DNA of 64,000 nt from Thermoplasmatota archaeon (GTDB lineage: Archaea; Thermoplasmatota; E2; UBA202; JdFR-43): contig JAPDJT010000011.1 in assembly GCA_029258955.1 (NCBI GenBank), positions 1-64,000 on the forward strand, read 5' to 3'. Made by a program: the position numbers and the translations under genes. A model generated the notes under the pieces. That model was given only the letters and a program-made list of their open reading frames with translations, had not been told where the DNA came from and ran no database searches. Below are positions 33,840-41,586 of the stretch, in pieces (within the stretch, counting starts at the first letter, position 1; each line of letters opens with the position of its first letter).

Positions 33840-34666
33840 TTTCTCGCCTTTTCGATGAGCTTTTGAACAGCTTCATCAAAAGTTGGCTTTTCTATATCCA
33901 CAAATTTTCCTACAATAATTTCTTTGCCAATTTCTATGTCTGCTTGGGCAGGATCAATTCCATGCTTTATCACAGATTTCTCCTTATAATACTTCATTGT
34001 ATCTAAGCCAGTGGGCATTTTGTTACGCCTTCCATATGTTGTGGGGCAAGAAGCAATTACTTCAATAAATGAAAATCCTTTTTTATTCAATGCCTCCTTC
34101 ATTGATTCCTTTAGACGGCGAACATGCAAAGCTGTCCATCTCGCCACATATACTGCGCCAGAAGCAGCAGCAACATGGCATAAATTAAATGGATGCTCTA
34201 TATTGCCATAAGGAGAGGTTGTTGTTCTCGCTCCCAAAGGTGTTGTTGGACCAAGTTGCCCACCTGTCATTCCATAGTTGTAATTGTTGACGCATATTAC
34301 TGTTATGTCTATATTACGGCGAGCTGCATGAATGAAATGGTTGCCACCTATGGCAAATAAGTCTCCATCTCCACTAAATACAACTACTTTTAATTTTGGA
34401 TTAGCTAATTTTAAGCCAATTGCAAAAGGAATTGCTCTTCCATGAGTTGTATGGTATGAATCAACGTTAATATAGCCTGCTACTCTTCCAGTACATCCTA
34501 TACCAGAGACAACAGCTAAATTATCTAAATCAATTTCAAGCTCCTCTAATGCGTGTAAAAAGCAATTTAAAACTGTTCCTAAACCACATCCAGGACACCA
34601 AATATGAGGGATTCTATCGCTCCTCAAATATTTATCCATTGGATGAGTCTTAGCTTCAATTTCCAT
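33836..34666 (-). CDS. korB: 2-oxoacid:ferredoxin oxidoreductase beta subunit
   Basis: 276 residues. Thiamine diphosphate-binding subunit: HIWCPGCGLGTVLNCFLHAL near the N-terminus with the cluster Cys, and GDGDLFAIGGNHFIHAARRN followed by NNYNYGMTGGQLGPTTPLG, the ThDP/Mg motif. ASCPTTYGRRN is near residue 210. GGAGGTGA precedes the start. It pairs with korA for 2-oxoglutarate decarboxylation to succinyl-CoA or the reverse carboxylation. Confidence 0.95.
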   Translation of the reverse strand: MEIEAKTHPMDKYLRSDRIPHIWCPGCGLGTVLNCFLHALEELEIDLDNLAVVSGIGCTGRVAGYINVDSYHTTHGRAIPFAIGLKLANPKLKVVVFSGDGDLFAIGGNHFIHAARRNIDITVICVNNYNYGMTGGQLGPTTPLGARTTTSPYGNIEHPFNLCHVAAASGAVYVARWTALHVRRLKESMKEALNKKGFSFIEVIASCPTTYGRRNKMPTGLDTMKYYKEKSVIKHGIDPAQADIEIGKEIIVGKFVDIEKPTFDEAVQKLIEKARK

Positions 34667-35789
34667 TTTTCACCTCCTTAATTTTTTCATATATTTCTCC
34701 AGGCATATGAATTTCTCCTCCCATCTTTGGCAAAAGCTCTACTTTTTCTTTTCCAACATTTCTTTCTACTTCAAGCTTTATTTGCCCATAGTTTATTTCT
34801 ACAACAATAAATTTCTTAATTTCATTAGCAAGTTTTTCAAAATATTCATCTGGAAATGGCCATATGGTGCGTAGCCTGATTAAACCAACTTTATATCCTT
34901 TCTGCCTAGCCATCCTTACTGCTGCCTTACTACTCCTGCCAGAAATTCCAAATGATACTAAAGCATATTCTGCATCATCCATCATAAATTCTTCTATATC
35001 GCGAAGCTTTCTTTCATTTTTTCTTATTTTATCACATAGCCTTCTTACAAGCCTTTCCTGAACTTCTGGAGAGGTAGCTTGAGGATATCCTTTTTCATCG
35101 TGAGTAAGTCCAGTTACATGAACTTTATATCCCTCGCCAGCACAAGCCATAGGTGGAACAAAATCATCTGCCTTATAAGGCAAAAATTCTTCTGGAGGAA
35201 CTTTTGGTTTCTTTCTCTCAACAATCTTTATCTTCTCTTTTGGAGGAACAACAACTTTTTCAAACATATGACCAACGCTTTCATCCATTAAAACAACGAC
35301 TGGCACCCTATATTCTTCAGCTACATTAAATGCTTTAATTGTCAAATCAAAGCATTCTTGTGGAGAAGAGGGAGACAAAGCTATTATTTCATAATCACCA
35401 TGACTTCCCCATCTCGCCTGCATTACATCTGCCTGTCCAACTAGAGTAGGCATACCTGTAGATGGACCAGCTCTTTGAACATTTACAACTACACAAGGTG
35501 TTTCTGTCATTGCTCCTAAGCCAATATTTTCCTGCATTAAGGAAAATCCTGGGCCAGATGTGGCTGTCATTGCTTTTGCTCCTCCCCAAGAAGCTCCCAA
35601 TATGGCTGCCATTGAAGCAAGCTCATCCTCCATTTGAATAAATACTCCCCCAACTTGTGGTAGTCTTAAAGCCATATACTCCGCTATTTCTGAAGATGGC
35701 GTAATAGGATAACCTGCAAAAAATCTGCAACCTGCCGCCAATGCACCTTCAGCACAAGCAATATTCCCGCTATAGAACTTTATCTGCAT
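34656..35789 (-). CDS. korA: 2-oxoacid:ferredoxin oxidoreductase alpha subunit
   Basis: 377 residues. Starts MQIKFYSGNIACAEGALAAG, then GYPITPSSEIAEYMA with the conserved TPSSE, MTATSGPGFSLMQENIGLGA, and RAGPSTGMPTLVGQADVMQA. These match KorA of archaea and Aquificales; no gamma domain is fused. It begins inside the end of korD with a strong GGAGGAG site. Substrate is most likely 2-oxoglutarate by length and subunit set, though branched 2-oxoacids cannot be excluded. Confidence 0.93.
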   Translation of the reverse strand: MQIKFYSGNIACAEGALAAGCRFFAGYPITPSSEIAEYMALRLPQVGGVFIQMEDELASMAAILGASWGGAKAMTATSGPGFSLMQENIGLGAMTETPCVVVNVQRAGPSTGMPTLVGQADVMQARWGSHGDYEIIALSPSSPQECFDLTIKAFNVAEEYRVPVVVLMDESVGHMFEKVVVPPKEKIKIVERKKPKVPPEEFLPYKADDFVPPMACAGEGYKVHVTGLTHDEKGYPQATSPEVQERLVRRLCDKIRKNERKLRDIEEFMMDDAEYALVSFGISGRSSKAAVRMARQKGYKVGLIRLRTIWPFPDEYFEKLANEIKKFIVVEINYGQIKLEVERNVGKEKVELLPKMGGEIHMPGEIYEKIKEVKNGN

Positions 35790-36060
35790 GTTTCTCCTCC
35801 TTCTTTTCTTCCTCTTCTTTTTCTATATAAATGGCGAATTCTGGACAAACTAATGAGCAAAATCCACATCCTATGCATTTCTTTTCATCTGTCTCAACAA
35901 GCTTTGGAGGATGATAACCCTTAGCATTAAATTCTTCTGATTCTTGCAAAACACCCTGAGGGCAGAATTCTATGCAAAATCCGCAACCTTTACATCTATC
36001 TTTAATGATATAAACTTTGCCATGAGGGGGCTTTAATTCTTCTTTTATCCAATATTTCAT
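35770..36060 (-). CDS. korD: Ferredoxin-type delta subunit of 2-oxoacid oxidoreductase
   Basis: 96 residues. Two 4Fe-4S motifs: CKGCGFCIEFCPQ (about 23-35) and CIGCGFCSLVCPE (about 62-74). The C-terminus is rich in Glu and Lys (EKEEEEKKEEKHADKVL). First gene of the 13-gene operon, with GGGGT before the ATG and an archaeal promoter about 30 nt upstream. The overlap with korA keeps the subunits in step. Confidence 0.92.
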   Translation of the reverse strand: MKYWIKEELKPPHGKVYIIKDRCKGCGFCIEFCPQGVLQESEEFNAKGYHPPKLVETDEKKCIGCGFCSLVCPEFAIYIEKEEEEKKEEKHADKVL

Positions 36061-36085
36061 TTTTACCCCTTTGAATATTCTTTTT

Positions 36086-36108
36086 CATTATTTAAATATT
36101 TCCCGAAA
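36086..36108 (-). promoter_or_regulatory. Promoter of the kor-hdr-mvh-tfr operon
   Basis: On the minus strand, the BRE-like TTTCGGGA (36101-36108) is followed by AATATTTAAATAATG (36086-36100), then the start codon at 36060 about 30-35 nt downstream. The rest of the 300-bp gap (36109-36297) has no gene; it holds AT-rich sequence only. Confidence 0.55.
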
Positions 36109-36297
36109 TTAAAAAATATAGCAATTTTTTTGTAAATTTGGAAAGATTTTTTGCAAAAACCTTCCATTTTTATGAATATGTTAATGAATTTTAGCATTTT
36201 AATAAAAGCAAGCATTGAATCCAATTTTCCCCTGATTTCCCACCCAATATCTTTTGAAAAACAGTTTTATTTGTTAATAGGAGTAGGAAATGGCTGT

Positions 36298-36330
36298 GAT
36301 GCAAGATGCAAGATGCAAAAATATATATAG
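36298..36330 (+). promoter_or_regulatory. Three tandem GATGCAA repeats ahead of a TATA box
   Basis: GATGCAA occurs three times head to tail (36298-36318), immediately followed by AAATATATATAG. The TATA centre lies about 38 nt before the ATG of the PAS sensor gene. The repeats occupy the BRE/upstream activator position, so they may bind an activator. Confidence 0.5.
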
Positions 36331-36362
36331 AACAATAATAATATTATAAATTAATTCTCTCA

Positions 36363-39014
36363 ATGGTGAATATAGTGACAGAAAAAAAGGAAATGCTGTC
36401 TTTGATAGTTGAAAATGCAAATGAAGCAGTTGTAAGTGTGGATAGAAATGGCAGGATTATATATGTCAATAAAGCTACAGAAAAAATATTTGGATGGAAA
36501 GCTGAAGAATTAATAGGGAAACATTTCAGTATTTTTGCTATAGATAAGGAGAAGCAAAGGAGGCAATTTGAAGAAGCAATTAAAAAAGGAGGGCTTAGAA
36601 TAGAAACTGTTCGTAAAGACAAATATGGAAATGAAGTGCCAGTATTGATGACTGTACTCCCTTTTAAAGATGAAAATGGCAATCTATTATTTTCAACTGC
36701 AATATTAGTTGATATAAGAGAGCTTAAAGAATATGAAAGAAGAATAAAACATCTAAATGATGTATTAAAAGCAATAAGGAATATCAATCAGCTAATTACA
36801 AAAGAGAAAAATATTGAAAGAATTTTGAAAAGAGCCTGTGATATATTAGTTAAAGTCAGGAAATATGAAAGTATTTGCATTGTGCATGAAGAAAAAATTT
36901 TTATGGCAGGAGATAAAAAGAAATGCAAAAAATTAATGGAATTCATAAATAAAAATAGAGATAAGATAGAAAAGGAAAGAGAGATTTTTGAAAAAATTAA
37001 TGGAGGATATGTTTTTGGTATATATTTTTCCAATGAAATTTGCATCTCTCTTTATGCTCTCCACTCTGAGAAATTTGATAAAGAAGAAATGGATTTGTTA
37101 AGAGAAGTTTGCGAAGATATAGGATTTGCCATCCATTCTATTAAAATTCAAGAAAGTTTGGAGGAGGAGAAACAATTAATGAAAGCAATATTATCTGCTT
37201 CTCCAGTTGGTATTGGCTATACTATAAATCGTATTCTTGGGTGGGCAAATGATGCAATGTATAAAATGACAGGATATACACCAGAAGAAACGCTTGGAAA
37301 GAGTGCTAGAATTTTATATGAGAGTGATGAAGAATATGAAAGAGTGGGAAAAGAAATTGAAAAGGCTGTTAGGAAGGGAAAAATTGCAGAGATAGAAACA
37401 AAATGGAAGAGAAAGGATGGAAGTGTTTTTGATTGCTATTTAAGGGTATATCCAATCAATCCAAAAAAACCAGATGAAGTTGTTGTAGTAGCAATGGATA
37501 TTACAGAAAGAAAAAGACTCATGAAATCATTGGAAGAAAGCGAAGAAAAATACAGGGTGTTGGCGGAAAATGCACCGGTGGGCGTTTTTATTGTTTATGG
37601 AAGAGAGGTTATCTATCTAAATAAAAAGACTGAGGAGATGCTGAAAAGGGAGGAGAATGCAAAGCATTTATATGATATATGGAAAAGGACTGGCAGAATA
37701 CCAATTGAGGCTTTCTTTGATATATGGAAGAAAAGGGAGAAGAGAAAGAAAGTTATTAGTATTTTTGAAAAAACTCTTGAGCATAAAGGCACACATACAA
37801 TTGAACTTAAAACAGGAGGAGGAAGATATCTTTTGTTGCGGATTGCAAACATAAAGTATGGGGAAGATAAAGCTTTACTTGGTATAGTTGAAGATATTAC
37901 TGAGTTAAGAGAGATGGAAAAGAAACTGAGGGAGAGTGAAGCCCGTTTTAGAAGTTTAGTTGAAAACGCTGATGATGCAATCTATACAATAAATCCAGAA
38001 GGATTTGAGTATATTAATCCAGCTTTTGAAAAATTAACAGGATATAGCAAGAAAGAAATTTTAAGTGAAGAATTTAACTTTTGGAAGCTCATTCATCCAG
38101 GTGACAGAAAGCTCATAGAAGAAAGAAAGGAGGCGAGGGAAAAAGGTAAGGAAATAAAAGGTAGATATGAGTTTAGAATAATTACAAAAGACGGAAGAAT
38201 AAGATTTGTAGAAGCTTCAACTGTTCCTTTAGGAAGAAAGAGGGTATTGGGTATTTTAAGAGACATAACCGAAAGGAAAAAAGCTGAGGAATTAGTTAGC
38301 AAATTGTCAGAGTTGCATTACATTATCGGAATGAGCATTAATAGGAGCAATACAATAAAAGAGCTATGCCACAATATTTTGAAGAATATAAAGGAAATTA
38401 TTGAAATTGATTATACAAATATTTTCGTTTATGATAGGGAAAAGCATGTTTTAAAGCCCATCATCTATTATGGTTATCCTGAAGATTTTGTCGAAAGGGT
38501 AATGAAAAAATATAAGATTAGTGAAGATTCTCCTTGGGAAGCAGTAAAAACATTTCTTCAAAAGAAAGAAAGATATGTCAAAGATATAAAAAGATATAAA
38601 CCTCTCTCATTCAACTGGGACATATATAAAAAGTATGATGCTAAAGAACTTTATTCAATTCCTTTAATAACAGAGAATAAAGTATATGGAGTTTTGCAAG
38701 TTTTAAATACTTCAAAGAATCTTTTAACAGATGAAAAGAAAAAGTTACTTAAAAGCATAGCGGAAGAGATTGCAGCAGGAATTGCAAAAATTGAAGCACA
38801 GGAAAGAATGAAGAGGGCTTTGGAGCAAGAAAGGGAATTTAAGCTTAAAACCGCACATTACTTTTTCAATCCAATTTGCATAGCAAAGGGTTATCTTCAG
38901 CTTGCTATGGAAGAGGAGGATGGAAAGGATAAAATAATGAAAGCAATGGAAGCGATAAAAAGGGTGGAGAGGGTCATTAAAAACATAACACAGAGAGGAG
39001 AAATAACAGAATGA
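36363..39014 (+). CDS. Multi-PAS/GAF sensor with histidine-phosphotransfer-like domain but no ATPase
   Basis: 883 residues, soluble. PAS domains at about 10-115 (MLSLIVENANEAVVSVDRNG), 280-395 (LSASPVGIGYTINRILGWAN), 395-520 (YRVLAENAPVGVFIVYG) and 525-640 (FRSLVENADDAIYTINPEGF). GAF-like regions lie near 130-270 and 650-800. The last 75 residues form a DHp-like helix pair: LKTAHYFFNPICIAKGYLQL has the His that a kinase would phosphorylate, but the HATPase domain is absent and the protein ends there. It may act with a separate ATPase or by direct contact with the downstream regulator. Common in Thermoplasmata-type archaea. Confidence 0.85.
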   Translation: MVNIVTEKKEMLSLIVENANEAVVSVDRNGRIIYVNKATEKIFGWKAEELIGKHFSIFAIDKEKQRRQFEEAIKKGGLRIETVRKDKYGNEVPVLMTVLPFKDENGNLLFSTAILVDIRELKEYERRIKHLNDVLKAIRNINQLITKEKNIERILKRACDILVKVRKYESICIVHEEKIFMAGDKKKCKKLMEFINKNRDKIEKEREIFEKINGGYVFGIYFSNEICISLYALHSEKFDKEEMDLLREVCEDIGFAIHSIKIQESLEEEKQLMKAILSASPVGIGYTINRILGWANDAMYKMTGYTPEETLGKSARILYESDEEYERVGKEIEKAVRKGKIAEIETKWKRKDGSVFDCYLRVYPINPKKPDEVVVVAMDITERKRLMKSLEESEEKYRVLAENAPVGVFIVYGREVIYLNKKTEEMLKREENAKHLYDIWKRTGRIPIEAFFDIWKKREKRKKVISIFEKTLEHKGTHTIELKTGGGRYLLLRIANIKYGEDKALLGIVEDITELREMEKKLRESEARFRSLVENADDAIYTINPEGFEYINPAFEKLTGYSKKEILSEEFNFWKLIHPGDRKLIEERKEAREKGKEIKGRYEFRIITKDGRIRFVEASTVPLGRKRVLGILRDITERKKAEELVSKLSELHYIIGMSINRSNTIKELCHNILKNIKEIIEIDYTNIFVYDREKHVLKPIIYYGYPEDFVERVMKKYKISEDSPWEAVKTFLQKKERYVKDIKRYKPLSFNWDIYKKYDAKELYSIPLITENKVYGVLQVLNTSKNLLTDEKKKLLKSIAEEIAAGIAKIEAQERMKRALEQEREFKLKTAHYFFNPICIAKGYLQLAMEEEDGKDKIMKAMEAIKRVERVIKNITQRGEITE

Positions 39015-39087
39015 AAAGATAAGAATTGCATCTCTTTCTTTTGTAATTTTATTCAAAAAAGTTTTATTCTTATTGCCATTTATCTAT

Positions 39088-40128
39088 GTGGATTTAACAA
39101 ATTATGAAAAAAAGGTATTGTATGGTATTACAAAATTTCCAAATGATAATGATAGGAGGATAGCTGAAAAATTTAAAATAAAACAGTCAACTGTGGCAGC
39201 AATAAGAAAGAGATTAAGGGAGGAAGAATATTATAGAGTTTTTTGTGTTCCAATGCTTCAAAATTTTGGAGCAGAGTTATTAGCAATAATATATGCAAAT
39301 TTTAATCCCGTAATACCCTTAGAAAAGAGAGTGGAAATAACTGAGGAAAGGATTGAGACAGCTGAAGAAATTTTTCTTTCTATTGGCGAAGAAGATAAAG
39401 GATTTTCAATGAGCTTTGCAAAAGATTATACGAGCATAGGAAATATAAATGATATAAGAACAACTACTTTTGGGAGCCTAGGGCTAATTGAAAAGGAATA
39501 TCCAAAAGAAGTGATTTTCCCTTTTAAAATAAGCAAAATTTATCGCTTTTTTAATTTCGCTCCTCTTATGGCAACTTTATTTGGATTTAACGATGATAGC
39601 ATTGAAAAGGAAGATTTTTTTAAGCCAAGAAAACTGGAAATGACAAAAAGAGAGAAAAGAGTTTTTTGCAAAATAATTGAATATCCGGAATCGCCTTCTA
39701 AGGACATTGCTGAAATGCTTGGAATAACGAGACATACTGTTGGAAGACTTAGAAAAAAATTCAGGAAAAATGATTATTTTAAAACAATTGTTGTTCCAGA
39801 TTTTAAGAAACTTGGATTCAAAATCTTAGCTTTTTATCATGTTTGTCTCAACCCTCACAATCCACCAAATTTTGAAAAAGATGAATTGAAGCAACTTCTA
39901 TGCAATGAGGTTATTTTTTTGGCAGCAAGAAAATTTGAATTTGTTGCAATTTCAATGCATACAAATTATGAAAGCTACAAGCTATGCAAAACACAAATTA
40001 TGCAAAAATTAAAGGAAAATGACTGGATAACCTTAAATCCAATGATAAGAACCTATAGCCTCAATAAAGCTAAAATTATAAAGGACTTCTCTTTTTTACC
40101 AATAACAAAAAAACTGCTAGCATGCTAG
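39088..40128 (+). CDS. Transcription regulator with tandem winged-helix/sensor modules
   Basis: 346 residues from GTG 39088 (VDLTNYEKKVLYGITKFPND). TATA-like GTTTTATTC lies at leaderless distance, and this matches the usual family start; a TTG at 39073 is possible. The protein is an internal duplication. Each half has a helix-turn-helix (DRRIAEKFKIKQSTVAAIRK; SKDIAEMLGITRHTVGRLRK) followed by an alpha-beta sensor part (FGAELLAIIYANFNP; LGFKILAFYHVCLNP). It lies directly after the PAS sensor, so it may be the output of that protein. Its stop codon shares its last base with the tRNA-Leu. Confidence 0.8.
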   Translation: MDLTNYEKKVLYGITKFPNDNDRRIAEKFKIKQSTVAAIRKRLREEEYYRVFCVPMLQNFGAELLAIIYANFNPVIPLEKRVEITEERIETAEEIFLSIGEEDKGFSMSFAKDYTSIGNINDIRTTTFGSLGLIEKEYPKEVIFPFKISKIYRFFNFAPLMATLFGFNDDSIEKEDFFKPRKLEMTKREKRVFCKIIEYPESPSKDIAEMLGITRHTVGRLRKKFRKNDYFKTIVVPDFKKLGFKILAFYHVCLNPHNPPNFEKDELKQLLCNEVIFLAARKFEFVAISMHTNYESYKLCKTQIMQKLKENDWITLNPMIRTYSLNKAKIIKDFSFLPITKKLLAC

Positions 40129-40209
40129 CGGGGGTAGCCAAGTGGTAACGGCGCAGGGCTTAGGACCCTGTGGCGAAGGCCTTCGTGGGTTCGAATCCCA
40201 CCCCCCGCA
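40128..40209 (+). tRNA. tRNA-Leu (anticodon TAG)
   Basis: Acceptor stem GCGGGGG/CCCCCGC with discriminator A, anticodon stem CAGGG/CCCTG around CTTAGGA (anticodon TAG, reading CUA), long variable arm TGGCGAAGGCCTTC, T-arm GTGGG TTCGAAT CCCAC. The class II variable arm agrees with Leu. No intron. CCA is not encoded. The first base overlaps the stop codon of the upstream regulator, so it is processed from the same transcript or transcribed from within it. Confidence 0.95.
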
Positions 40210-40210
40210 T

Positions 40211-40555
40211 ATGAGATGCTATGAATGTGGAATGCCAATAAAGAGTAAAGATGAGTTAGTTACTACCCTCTATTTATTTTGGGTGAAGCCATTTCATAAA
40301 GAATGTTTTGCAAAAAGTTTAATGAGTACAAAATGGCTTTTCCTTCTTCATACTCCAATTAATAGCATGTGGGGAAATATAGGAGTAATGTTATCATTTG
40401 TTGCAGGGATATTTCTTTCTTATTTTGTATTAAATTTTCTCGGTTCCATACTACAAGCTTATTTAATAATTGCATTCATCATTCTGGTTTTTAATTTTTA
40501 TCCTTTGTTCATTAGACTTTATAGCTACTTCAGATTTGAAAAGTGTTTGGTGTAA
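40211..40555 (+). CDS. Zinc-ribbon membrane protein of unknown function
   Basis: 114 residues from ATG 40211, one base after the tRNA. It starts MRCYECGMPIKSKDEL with a CxxC pair and later KPFHKECFAK supplying His/Cys, a short zinc-ribbon-like head. Two hydrophobic segments follow (about 55-75 and 80-100), then the end FRFEKCLV. The position suggests cotranscription with tRNA-Leu. No family is recognised. Confidence 0.6.
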   Translation: MRCYECGMPIKSKDELVTTLYLFWVKPFHKECFAKSLMSTKWLFLLHTPINSMWGNIGVMLSFVAGIFLSYFVLNFLGSILQAYLIIAFIILVFNFYPLFIRLYSYFRFEKCLV

Positions 40556-40556
40556 A

Positions 40557-41315
40557 TTACAATGATTTCCACATTTCTTCAAATTTTTTCTTTGCCAGCA
40601 AAATGTAGTCACGAGGGGCAAAAATTTCAAGAGTTATTGTTCCATTGTAATATCTTTTTAGCTCTTTTATGACTTCTTCCCATTTTATTTTTCCTATGCC
40701 AATAGGCAAATGCAAATCTTCCTTGCCAAAGTTATCGTGTAGATGCACATGTTTAAGCCTGTTATGTAATTTTCTTATAAATTTACAAACATCTCTTCCA
40801 TGCAATGAAGCATGCCCTATGTCAAGATGAAAATAAAGCTTTGGCAATGCTTGCAAAACTTTTGCTACATTTGTATAGTTGTCAAGTTCTCCTATTCCAC
40901 TTTCATACATTAACTTTATTCCATATTTTTCTGCTTCTTCAATTAGCAAAGCTAAGCTTTCTATTTGCATTTCCAAGCCTTCTTTTGCATTGAATAAAGG
41001 AGGGGGCCAATTTGCATGCACAGTAACGTACTCTGCATCAAGCTTATGAAAAGCATCGAAGCATTTTGAGGCTTCTTTTATTGCTGTTTCACGAAGAGCT
41101 TTTATTGGAGATGAAAAGGGCAAATAGTAAGCAGTATGTCCAACCACATCCAATCCATATTCTTTTAATGCTTTCTTAATTGCATTTAAATCAATAACAT
41201 CATAATATGCTTTATCTGGTTCCATGAAAAAATCAATGAAATCAAAATGCTCCCCAATCCATTTTATTTCATCCATAACATCTTTCCTTGGATTATTTGG
41301 ATATCCAATTTTCAT
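40557..41315 (-). CDS. Sugar-phosphate isomerase/epimerase-like TIM barrel
   Basis: 252 residues from ATG 41315, chosen because MKIGYPNNPRKDVMDEIKWI is the normal family start and AGTATAAAC sits at leaderless TATA distance; a frame reaches 41444. Xylose isomerase-like/AP endonuclease family 2 fold: FDFIDFFMEPDKA, VVGHTAYYLPFSSP, YVTVHANWPPP, LMYESGIGE, FHLDIGHASLHG, HVHLHDNFGKED. These contain the His, Glu and Asp metal ligands of the family. Function, either sugar isomerase or DNA repair endonuclease, is not settled. Confidence 0.8.
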   Translation of the reverse strand: MKIGYPNNPRKDVMDEIKWIGEHFDFIDFFMEPDKAYYDVIDLNAIKKALKEYGLDVVGHTAYYLPFSSPIKALRETAIKEASKCFDAFHKLDAEYVTVHANWPPPLFNAKEGLEMQIESLALLIEEAEKYGIKLMYESGIGELDNYTNVAKVLQALPKLYFHLDIGHASLHGRDVCKFIRKLHNRLKHVHLHDNFGKEDLHLPIGIGKIKWEEVIKELKRYYNGTITLEIFAPRDYILLAKKKFEEMWKSL

Positions 41316-41511
41316 GGACTTAATATCGCAAGAGTTTATACTATTTTCTTCTATCAGTAGAACTGGAAAAATGCTATTATTCACCCCTTGTTTCATATTG
41401 TATCTTATCAATGTTTTATCAGTAAGGGTAAAAATCTTCAACAAATCTTATTAGTTGGTGGAGACATCCATAAGCGAAGAATTTTTTTATAACTTTCCTA
41501 TTTCCAATTGT

Positions 41512-41586
41512 GCCGGCGTAGCTCAGTCCGGTTAGAGCACCCGGCTGTTAACCGGGCGGTCACCGGTTCAAATCCGGTCGCCGGCG
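41512..41586 (+). tRNA. tRNA-Asn (anticodon GTT)
   Basis: Acceptor GCCGGCG/CGCCGGC with discriminator G, D-arm GCTCAGTCCGGTTAGAGC, anticodon stem CCCGG/CCGGG around CTGTTAA, T-arm ACCGG TTCAAAT CCGGT. Cloverleaf is complete, no intron, CCA not encoded. A TATA-like TTTTTTTATAAC lies near 41486. Its last base directly abuts the stop codon of the convergent HPS gene. Confidence 0.95.

Noticed and set aside
36344-36787. 147-codon minus-strand frame opposite the PAS sensor start
   Set aside because: Antisense shadow of the first PAS domain; no start signal and low-complexity hydrophobic translation.
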